A DNA stretch of 64,000 nucleotides. Source: Alligator mississippiensis (Eukaryota; Chordata; Crocodylia; Alligatoridae). Of the stretch, positions 56,145 through 64,000 are shown piece by piece. Made by a program: the position numbers and the translations under genes. Numbering within the stretch: position 1 is the first letter of the stretch; the number at the start of each line of letters is the position of its first letter. The notes under the pieces are model-generated. The model was not told the DNA's origin. It saw nothing but the letters and a program-made list of their open reading frames with translations, and made no database searches. The DNA lies in contig NC_081824.1 of assembly GCF_030867095.1 (NCBI RefSeq), positions 173,670,933 to 173,734,932 on the forward strand, in the 5' to 3' direction.

Positions 56145-56601
56145 GGGTGCATCTACACATACATATTAATGCAAAGCAATAAACTCCGCTTATTGCTCTG
56201 GAGTTTATTGATCTAGGTGCACATGCACCTGGGACCACAGCATGTTGAGCCAGATTGGAGCAGCCCCAGCTAGCAGGGGCCTCGGGGATTAGCCTGCCAG
56301 CCCAGGGCTTAATGTGCTGTGGGGAAGCTGACTAGGGCACAAGGTGTCTTAGCTAGGGCCAGTCAGCAGGCAGCCCCTGCACTGAAGCACCCTTGTGCAC
56401 CAGCCAGCCAGGGCAGCGTCTACACATGTGCTGCTGTGGAGTAAAAAACTCAGCAGCAGGATAGTACTTCTATTTATCTGCAACCTGCTGCATAGTAAAT
56501 TAGTTTGCTCTAACCTAACAGGTACGCATGTGTAGTTGTGAAATGTTTACTGCACTGCTGATTAGTCTACTGTGCAGTAAATGCCTCGTGTAGATATTCC
56601 C
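56145..56601 (+). mobile_element. MITE, family C copy 3
   Basis: Begins GGGTGCATCTACACATACAT and ends with the complement of GGGAATATCTACACGAGGC. The interior follows copy 1: CCAGCCAGGGCAGCGTCTAC, GTGGAGTAAAAAACTC, GGATAGTACTTCTATTTA. No coding frame. Confidence 0.65.
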
Positions 56602-57029
56602 AGTAGGAATGTTTTTTGCTTAGAAAGTTGTGCACTTTGATTTGTTACAATTTGGTTTGTAGCTTGAGTGGGGGTTGACAATATTACTACAGAACAAAAG
56701 AAGCTTTTTTTTCTTCTGCAGTTCTGACCCAGTTGACTTGAAGTGTTCCTGGACATTTTGGAAGACAACCCGCTCCAGAGAATTTTTACCTAGGACTTGG
56801 CACAAAGTTCAGGGAAACATTTATGCCATCACAAACAGAAGAAGAGTCCACATTTTTTGAATTCACTAGCAGAAGGGAAAGGAAAAGTAAAGACTGGTCA
56901 CATGAAGCAAGTGATGACTGAAAAGCCCAGGATTCTAGAACATTTATTAAATTCAAAGGGGGAAAGGCCACTTAGAGGTCTGAGTCTTCACTGAAGATGA
57001 TCATATTGAACATGGTGGCAAGATAGGTT
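56602..57029. other. non-genic, possible extension of the LINE that follows
   Basis: Nothing clear. The part 56880-57029 may be LINE sequence 5' of the recognisable section. Confidence 0.3.
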
Positions 57030-57696
57030 GGCTTCTGGGAATGAGATTAAAAGTAGAGACGTGATGATGTCTGAAGGGGAAGGAAAACTGAAAGAGTGTA
57101 ATGCATGCAAATCAAGAGAACTGGGTCATCTACAACACAGATTGCTCCTGAAATTGCATTAAATTGCATATTAGACAGCAGTGATATTTTTAATAAGTCT
57201 ATGAAGTTTAGAGTAGTTCCCTAGGAATCTAGAATAACAAATGTAGTGTCAATACTTAGGAAAAGCATAAAAAATGAACTAAACCCATTAGTTTGACCTA
57301 GTAGTATGGAAGATTTTAGTGTTTTTCTGTTTGTGAAGGAAAGAAATTATTAAAGAGCTGCTAGAAAATGGGAAATAGGATAAGATGCAAAATTGGTTTA
57401 CCAAGGTAGATCATGTCAGATTAACTAGATGTTTCTTTGATAAGTGACTGATTTTCTAGTTAAAGGAAATGTAGTAGATATTATCTGTCTGGGCTTTAGC
57501 AAAGCCACACAGGAAACTTGATTCAAATGAGGAAGATGTGATAAGATGCACCCTACGATAATAAGGCATGTAAGGGGATGGCTAAAAGAGACATGGCAAC
57601 AGGTCTTAGGACCAATCTTATTTACTAGTTTCATTAATGACTTTGGAGTAAAAAAATAATGGTATGGTCATAAAATGGCTAATGACACAAAGGGTA

Positions 57697-60655
57697 CGTA
57701 CAGAAGTGCAGGAAGGCACTTACTTGCAACTGCACTATAACTTACACACTTTACACAAAGTGCTAAAAGTCACAGTGTGATTGAACATAAAGGCTGTTTG
57801 GAATTTGGTAGGGGGCAGGTAGGATTGAAGCCTCCCTCCACTAATTGAAGCCAGGCGACAGGGGGCTCTGTCGCACGCCTCCCAGCATGCTCCTCACGTT
57901 CTGGGGACTGACTGCCAGAGACTGTCAAGTGCAGCCAAAGGGGCTAGCCATAGCCAAGCAGTCAATCTGCCTAGAGCTACTGTGGCTGATCCCACCCCCA
58001 GGCTGTCAGTGACTGTCTCTCAGCCCAGCCCTGCCTTTTCCCTCTGGCCAGCTGAGAGCCACAGCCTGGCTGGGGGGGAGGGAGAGGGAAGGTAGGATGG
58101 TGTCTCTCCCCGCATTGCCCCTGGGACTGGAGGAGCCAGCAGCCTGGCCAGGTGTGCTATGTGTAGGGTCTCTCCCCCAATTTGTTCCCCTGAGACTGGG
58201 AGATTTAGCAACCTGCCCATGGCTAGGCATGTACCTCAAGGGTTTGGTACTGCTCTGATGCTAAGTATCTTCTGAGAGTTTCTGAGAACCTGAAGTTCCT
58301 GTTGTCTGCAGCTCTAAAAATTAAATGAGGGGTGTCTTTTAAAAATACCATTCAGAAAAAGAAACAGTTTTGGGGATGCCCTTCCTCACCTCTGCTCCAC
58401 CCTGGTCACTTGAAGGGTTTGGAAATCAGTTGGATCTCCTTAGCATAGAATTCCTTGGTATAACCAGTTCCTATGTTGCCCTTGAAGCCCCCTGCCATGA
58501 CCAGCCAGAGTCCCCTACAACAGTACTATCATTAGGGCCCTACCAAATTAACAGCAGAAGTGGGGTGCACTGTAGTTCCTTTACTTTTCAGGTTCCCCTG
58601 CACACCCCTCCTCCCCACTCCCCACTGATGATTGGTGAAAGGACCCCACTTGCAAATTTTTCCTGATTGCTAGGGAGCTGAAAACTGCAGTTTTTAAATA
58701 TGGTGCCATTTTTGTCAGGGAGAAACACTGACCCCCTTTCCCTCCCCCCAGCCAGGCTGTGGCTCTCAGCTGGCCAGAGGAGGAGGCAAGGCTGGGATGA
58801 GAGGCTGTCATTAACAACTGCTGAAGGCACTGGCCAACATCATTGCAGAGCCACTGGCGAGAATATTTGAAAGCTCGTGGTGCACAGGCCAAGTCCCGGA
58901 GGACTGGAAAAGGGCCAACGTGGTCCCCATTTTCAAAAAGGGGAGGAAGGAGGACCCTGGCAACTATAGGCCGGTCAGTCTCACCTCCATCCTTAGCAAA
59001 GTCTTTGAAAAAATTATCAAGGCTCACATTTGTGAGAGCCCGGCAGGACAAATTATGCTGAGGGGAAATCAGCACGGGTTCGTGGCAGGCAGATCGTGCC
59101 TGACCAGTCTAGTTTCTTTTTATGACCAGGTTACAAAACGCCTGGACACAGGAGGAGGGGTGGATGTCGTATACTTAGACTTCAGGAAGGCCTTCGATAT
59201 GGTATCCCACCCCATACTGGTGAACAAGTTAAGAGGCTGTGACTTGGATGACTACACAGTCCGATGGGTGGTGAATTGGCTAGAGGGTCGCACCCAGAGA
59301 GTCGTGGTGGATGGGTCGGTTTCGACCTGGAAGGGTGTGGGCAGTGGGGTCCCACAGGGTTCGGTCCTTGGACCGATACTCTTTAATGTCTTCATCAGTG
59401 ACTTGGACGAGGGAGTGAAATGTACTCTGTCCAAGTTTGCAGATGACACAAAGCTATGGGGAGATGTGGACATGCCGGAGGGCAGGGAACAGCTGCAGGC
59501 AGACCTGGATAGGTTGGACAAGTGGGCAGAAAACAACAGGATGCAGTTCAACAAGGAGAAATGCAAAATGCTGCACCTAGGGAGGAAAAATGTCCAGCAC
59601 ACCTACAGCCTAGGGAATGACCTGCTGGGTGGCACGGAAGTGGAAAGGGATCTTGGAGTCCTAGTGGACTCCAAGATGAACATGAGTCGGCAGTGTGACA
59701 AAGCCATCAAAAAAGCCAATGGCACTTTATCGTGCATCAGCAGATGCATGACGAATAGGTCCAAGGAGGTGATACTTCCCCTCTATCGGGCGCTGGTCAG
59801 ACTGCAGTTGGAGTACTGCGTGCAATTCTGGGCGCCGCACTTCAAGAAGGATGCGGATAACCTGGAGAGGGTCCAGAGAAGGGCCACTCGTGTGGTTAAG
59901 GGCTTGCAGACCAAGCCCTACGAGGAGAGACTAGAGAAACTGGATCTTTTCAGCCTCCGCAAGAGAAGGTTGAGAGGTGACCTTGTGGCTGCCTATAAGT
60001 TCATCACAGGGGCACAGAAGGGAATTGGTGAGTATTTATTCACCAAGGTGCCCCCGGGGGTTACAAGAAACAATGGCCACAAGCTAGCAGAGAACAGATT
60101 TAGATTGGACATTAGGAAGAACTTCCTCACAGTTAGAGTGGCCAGGGTCTGGAACGGGCTCCCAAGGGAGGTGGTGCTCTCCCCTACCCTGGGGGTCTTC
60201 AAGAGGAGTTTAGATGAGTATCTAGCTGAGGTCATCTAGACCCAGCACTCTTTCCTGCCTATGCAGGGGGTTGGACTCGATGATCTATTGAGGTCCCTTC
60301 CGACCCTAACACCTATGAATCTATGAATCTATGAACTTGGGGACAAGGCCAGCCCAGCGCTCAGGCAGCAGAGAAGACAAACTTTGCCTATGCAAGGCTA
60401 GCGTGCAGCACAGTGCAAAGGCTCATGGGATGCAGGAGGAATCACCCAAAAGTAACACTTGGTGTGAAACTGCACACAGGTCAGTTAAGGTGCTCTACCC
60501 TAGAGTGCCTTCTTCTGATGGCTCATCAGATGAGGGTTAACTTTTCACGCTATCAGCCAATTTAAAAGCGCTCTTTCAGCCGTGAATGTTTGTTATATTA
60601 CAGCTGTAGGGCACTTTTGGGGGCCTCATCATGCAGTAAAAATGTAACCTCTGTA
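57697..60655. mobile_element. long-inverted-repeat (fold-back) element nested in L3-like LINE, split by CR1
   Basis: The left end is GGGTACGTACAGAAGTG; the complement of the right end is GGGTGTACAGAGGTTAC. CAAAG or CAAA occurs at both junctions. A long inverted repeat lies inside: arms around 58008-58110 and 58718-58813, including a perfect 37-bp pair (58041-58077 with 58744-58780). The right arm is interrupted by the CR1 and resumes at 60337 (CTTGGGGACAAGG, GCTCAGGCAG). Without the CR1 it is about 1.4 kb. No coding frame. Confidence 0.6.
58815..60336 (+). mobile_element. CR1 LINE, young, 5' truncated, about 475-codon open frame
   Basis: The frame is open from 58815 to the TAG at 60237-60239. 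RT blocks in order: [60 protein letters not shown] (palm aspartates), GVPQGSVLGPILFNVFISDL, then the catalytic FADDTKLWG at about 59436-59462. The thumb and tail follow: [60 protein letters not shown] and VWNGLPREVVLSPTLGVFKR. The 3' end is (TCTATGAA)n at 60312-60336. The endonuclease and ORF1 are missing through 5' truncation, so it cannot move itself, but no stop lies in the kept part. A CR1 ORF2 would be about 900 or more codons. It sits in the inverted-repeat arm of the element at 57697-60655. Confidence 0.95.
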
Positions 60656-60724
60656 CACCCGCAAAGTGTGATGGCACCAGCAATACAGAAGAGGCTCAGA
60701 ATATCATAAGGAGAAAATCTGGAG

Positions 60725-60914
60725 TCCCACACATGTGCTTTAATGTGCATTAGTCTATTTTAATGTACATTAAAGCTCTATTTAAAAAAAAGTATGCTTT
60801 TGCTAATTCACATTAAAATAGGCTAATGCACCTTTTTCTAGTATCTCACAATGGAGGTACTAAATTTAATGCGCATTAGCAAAGCACATTAATGAACATG
60901 TAGACACATCCCCA
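60725..60914. mobile_element. small MITE nested in L3-like LINE
   Basis: The left side TCCCACACATGTGCTTTAAT mirrors the complement of the right side, GGGGATGTGTCTACATGTTC then ATTAATGTGCTTTGC. The centre is TTTAATG-rich with an (A)8 run. Ends carry the same TCTACATG word as families A-C. Confidence 0.55.
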
Positions 60915-60995
60915 GAGAACTTGATTAGTGTAAGTGGACTGAAACTGAACGCTGTGTCATACACATATACAAAATTATAAGAATAGATACTACTA

Positions 60996-62043
60996 CAGGC
61001 AACCCCCGCTTAGTGCTCGTAATTGGTTCTGGAAAAACTGAGCGCTAAGTGAAACAGTATTAAGCGAACCCATTTCCCCATAGGATTTAATATAAATAAA
61101 GATAATGGGTTCTGCACCACCTGCCGACCCAGACTCCGCGCTCCTGCAGCCCCACCCAGGGCCCTGCTGGCCCGGGCCCTGCGCTCCTGCCGGCCCTCTC
61201 CCAGCAAGGCACCATGTGGGCTCTGCCAGGGAAGACATCAGCTCCTCCTAGCCTCATTGTTCCCCCGCCAGCCCACACCCGCCGGCCACCAGTGCACCTG
61301 TGCACGGCCGCAGCCGCCCCCCCCATGAGGACTGAGTCGGGGCTCTGGTGTGGGGTAAGCAGTGGGGCCACCCACCTGCCCTTGCCCTGCTTTGCCCAGC
61401 GAGGGCTCACTCTAGGGCTCCCAGCACTGGAACGAGCTGCCGCCGCCAGATCACTGCAAGTTTGGGACAGCGTCCGCACCCCATGGGTGAGTGTATGACT
61501 GGAGTGGAACAAGGCACAGGCTGCAGCCCAGGGGCAGGGGAGCTCTGTGGGCTCAGCTTGCACTGACTCAGGTCCTGCGCTCCTGCTGGCCCTGGCCTTG
61601 GGCCCCATGCTCCTGCTGCCCTGCTGGCCCAGGCCCCATGCTCATGCCCCCCACCTGCCTCTTCTCACTGCTGCCACTGCTCCTCCCCACCCGCTGGCCA
61701 CTCAGCAGGATTAAATGTAAATATTCTGTGTTCCTGGGCCCCACCAGCTTGGGCTTCAAGCTCATGCTCTGCACCCTCCCCTTCTTGCTGCTACTACTCC
61801 TCCTCGCCCAATCCAGCACCATGTGCTGGAGTGGACTCCAGGCTCCTGATGCCCCTTCCTGGGCTCCTGCCAGTTGCCACTCACCACTTCCCTCACCACC
61901 GCCACTGCCACTGCTTCTTCCCATACCCGCGCTGAGTGTTATAATAAAACGCTCTCAGAGCTGAGTGAAACTAGGTAGGTATTTTAAATGAGTGTTAGAA
62001 CAAAACTGCGGTAAGTGAAACCATGTTAAGAGATGGTTGCTTG
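60996..62043. mobile_element. Tigger-like (Tc1/mariner) element with GC-rich interior
   Basis: The left end CAGGCAACCCCCGCTTAGTG pairs with the complement of the right end, CAAGCAACCATCTCTTAACA. TA flanks both sides (60994-60995 and 62044-62045). The subterminal GGTTCTGGAAAAACTGAGCG is Tigger-like. The interior 61105-61930 is very GC-rich with frames open in several phases and no transposase motif. Removing it plus one TA rejoins the L3-like LINE as ATACTACTACAAGC. Confidence 0.8.
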
Positions 62044-62143
62044 TACAAGCTAATGAACCATCTGGCAGAAATGACATAGAAGGAGAAAACTTTGTGTACT
62101 AGTCTATCACAGGATGATTATGAGCCACCAGTTTGATTTTTTT

Positions 62144-62578
62144 TCCCATAGCATTGTTCCATTTTTATTTCATAGTTGGTAAAGAGTACTTTATTATCAT
62201 GATTCAGTGTGAAATCTAGTTTATTATTATACATTTTTGTATAGTTTGCATTAGGATTCGCTCTTGGCTACTGCTGTCACTGCAGTTAATCTTTTATAAC
62301 AGTGTAGTTTTGAATGGGTGACTTCTGAGATGAGCTCTTTACCTGAAGGGCTCTAAAGAACTACAATCTTTCAGAGAAAAGCATGAACAATCAGCCAAAG
62401 CTCCAGATAACAAGATTTTTAACGTGTGCAACTTGTCTATCCTAAGGGTGATATTCTGCCAATGTGTGCCCATAACAGTGTGAAACCCATGTTGTATCTG
62501 GTTTATCCCAGTAGAACCGGAGTCACTAGAAATATACATTCATCTGACAACATCTTTGACTACATACAACCAAGAAGA
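62144..62578. other. unidentified insertion within L3-like LINE
   Basis: About 435 bases separate GAGCCACCAGTTTGATTTTT from AATGCTAAGATGTATTAGCA, which are close neighbours in this LINE type. No inverted ends or coding frame recognised. The part near 62450-62520 recalls the hairpin repeat at 3244. Confidence 0.4.
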
Positions 62579-62842
62579 CAAATGCTAAGATGTATTAGCA
62601 AAGACAGGGAATTATTAATATCACTATACAAGGCACTGGTGAGACTTCATCTGGAATCCTGTGTTCAATTCTGGCCATCCCTGTTCAAAGAAAGGTGATG
62701 TTAAACTTGAACAGGTGCAGAGAAGGACTGTTAGGATGATAAAGGGAATGGAAAGCATATCATAAGAGAGGTGACTAGAAGAACTGGGATTATTTAGCCT
62801 ATGAAAACAAAGGCCAAAGGGGAGATAAGATTGTGCTCTGTG

Positions 62843-63654
62843 GCTAGGTACATACAGTCAAAAAGTCAGAAGCTGAATCAATTCAGTCTTTTCAGACTAG
62901 TGTAAGATGCATAGATTCAATTAAAACACAAGTGAACAGACATTTACCTTTTATTCAGGAAATGCAGCCACATTCTTGCAGTGGCTCAGGCCAGAAACAG
63001 GGGAGGGGAGGGAGGCACTAGAGTATAACTCTCTGGATGTGTTCACTTCCTCTTCCTACTGCCCCTGAGGTCTCTGGGATTTGCAGTCCAGAATTACAGC
63101 AGCAGAACTCTGTTGGGTTGCTCATCATTTCCTTTTCCTGCTTCCAGGTGCCTGTGGGATTTGTAGTCCACAGTCACAGCCAGCAGTAAGTTCAAGCAGA
63201 GGAAGGGGTGTTTAAACCCCTTCCCTGGCTCCAGACCCGAGATGGGGTTTGCCTGAGGGGGCAGACCCCTGCAGACTGGGTTGCATCCCCAGCTGGATTT
63301 GCTCCCCTTGTCAGCTGGCCCTCACTGCTCCAGCTAGGGGTCAGAGGGAAGGAGACAGCCCTGCTCTCTGGAGCAGACAGCACAGCCCAGCCCAGCCCAG
63401 CCCAGGGCTGGAAAGCATGCTGGGATGCTGGGGGACTGTGATTTTACTTGAACCAGGAAGGGGTCTGGGACAGAAGTTTCATAAACCGGTTTGACCCAAA
63501 TCAGTTAAGTTTGATGCTGCATTCAACCAGGTTTATCTTAAACCAGTTTCAGCAATTTTGAACTGGTTTATGTGCACTGAACTTCTGTTCTGTTACAGGT
63601 TTAAACCAGTTTCTGATCACTTAAACCAGTTTATGTGTAACTTCTGTCCCTAGC
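62843..63654. mobile_element. MITE-like element (family D copy 2), nested in L3-like LINE
   Basis: Ends are GCTAGGTACATACAGTC and, as complement, GCTAGGGACAGAAGTTAC. CTGTG flanks both sides (62838-62842 and 63655-63659). The order matches family D copy 1 in reverse: GAATCAATTCAG, GGGACTGTGA, AACCAGGTTTATCTTAAACC, GTTTATGTGCACTGAACTTC. It includes an (AGCCC)n tract at 63384-63405. Frames in the GC-rich middle are chance. Confidence 0.7.
63384..63405 (+). repeat. (AGCCC)n short tandem repeat
   Basis: More than four perfect AGCCC units inside the family D element. Confidence 0.85.
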
Positions 63655-63945
63655 CTGTGAGTTCACCTGAAAGGGTAAACATGAGGGACAGAAGAAAGTT
63701 AGTTGATCTGAAGCGCAATCTTGACACACAAACAACTGGTCATTAACTGGCCACAAAGTTTTGTACTGGAAGTTAAAAAAAGAAATTCCATCTGTACCAG
63801 CTGCGGGATTCTGGAACCCATTTCCAATGGAGTGTTTGGGAAAAAATAACCAAACTTGCTGCAGGATGAAGCTTGATGACTTTATGAAAGGGATTATATG
63901 ATGATGAAGACGACCATAGCTGGGTACTTGTCACAAAGACCGAGG

Positions 63946-64000
63946 TTTTTTTTCCAATATTCACTTCCTAAATTTCCTATCAAGAAGAGCTGTGTCTTCC
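63946..64000. other. window end, nothing recognised
   Basis: Possibly the 3' flank of the L3-like LINE. Confidence 0.3.

Larger units (their letters stand above)
57030..63945 (+). mobile_element. ancient L3-like CR1-clade LINE, split by five insertions
   Basis: Pieces of one old LINE lie in order: 57030-57696, 60656-60724, about 60915-60993, 62046-62143, 62579-62842 and 63660-63945. Piece 1 decodes fragments of a CR1-type RT (GTTTGACCTAGTAG region, TAGATATTATCTGTCTGGGC for the palm). Text then passes across the gaps in register: GGCTAATGACACAAA, then GCAATACAGAAGAGGCTCAG, then AAAATTATAAGAATAGATAC, then AAGCTAATGAACCATCTGGC with CAGGATGATTATGAGCCACC, then a frame with LLISLYKALVRLHLESCVQF, then GGGATTCTGGAACCCATTTC. 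Many stops and gaps mark it as the oldest layer. Confidence 0.75.

Noticed and set aside
58581-59075. 164-codon minus-strand frame at the CR1 junction
   Set aside because: It spans two different elements and is antisense to the CR1 RT.
61491-61964. 157-codon frame with leucine-rich stretches
   Set aside because: Inside the GC-rich filler of the Tigger-like element. The apparent hydrophobic segments come from CTGCTG/CTCCTG repeats, not a membrane protein.
1-64000. CRISPR array, operon, prophage or other bacterial system
   Set aside because: Base composition, LINE/hAT/Tigger content and absence of dense coding show vertebrate nuclear DNA. No regularly spaced direct repeats were seen.

Overview
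This is a vertebrate nuclear, gene-free window and almost certainly an amniote; my best guess is a crocodilian. The reasons are: chicken-repeat-1 (CR1) LINEs of several ages whose 3' ends carry a (TCTATGAA)n-like tail, a Penelope-like element, and many inverted-repeat MITEs whose ends read roughly GGGC(A/G)(T/C)GTCTACACATG, resembling MITE-like repeats I remember being reported from crocodilians. The species call rests on memory of these families, not on a search. I recognise no host exon, tRNA, rRNA or other RNA gene. Every long open frame is either transposon-derived or a chance frame in GC-rich repeat DNA.

Layout. 1-7280: mostly unique or ancient sequence with a few DNA-transposon relics. 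7283-12840: an old minus-strand CR1 split by later elements, a 1.5-kb hairpin-rich MITE, a larger element of the MITE superfamily carrying a decayed Myb/SANT-like domain (11854-12039), and an inverted-dimer tRNA-derived SINE. 13145-13921: a candidate old solo LTR. 17225-21485: LINE relics, a clean hAT with an 8-bp target duplication (19364-19661), and MITEs. 24039-27040: two large MITEs, then a CR1 3' end split by a hAT whose terminal 74 bp is tandemly duplicated. 28142-28383 and 31580-33790: Penelope-like material; the second copy preserves recognisable reverse transcriptase and C-terminal blocks and ends in a fold-back. 33956-38892: a hAT with a CR1 inside it, a second CR1 subfamily, and another MITE. 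39118-40520: a G14 run and possibly constrained non-coding DNA. 42560-46722: two copies of one MITE family, one split by a CR1 and the other by a 601-bp solo LTR with a perfect 5-bp duplication. 48128-56601: a Tigger-like MITE, a CR1 end, a hAT with a perfect 8-bp duplication, MITEs, a minisatellite-bearing hAT-like element, a promoter-like module and Penelope tails.

57030-63945 is the most informative part. It is one ancient CR1/L3-type LINE that can be read in register across five separate interruptions. One of these, a long-inverted-repeat element, is itself split by a younger CR1 holding the longest reading frame in the window (about 475 codons, with the reverse transcriptase FADD box). 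The window therefore gives a relative chronology: L3-like LINE, then DNA transposons and fold-back elements, then young CR1 and the CpG-rich solo LTR.

No undescribed cellular system is visible. The novel-looking signals are structural: a family of short-TSD MITEs with related ends and different interiors, a Myb/SANT remnant inside one of them, repeated fold-back Penelope tails, a doubled hAT terminus, and an isolated CCAAT/TATA module at 53315-53473.
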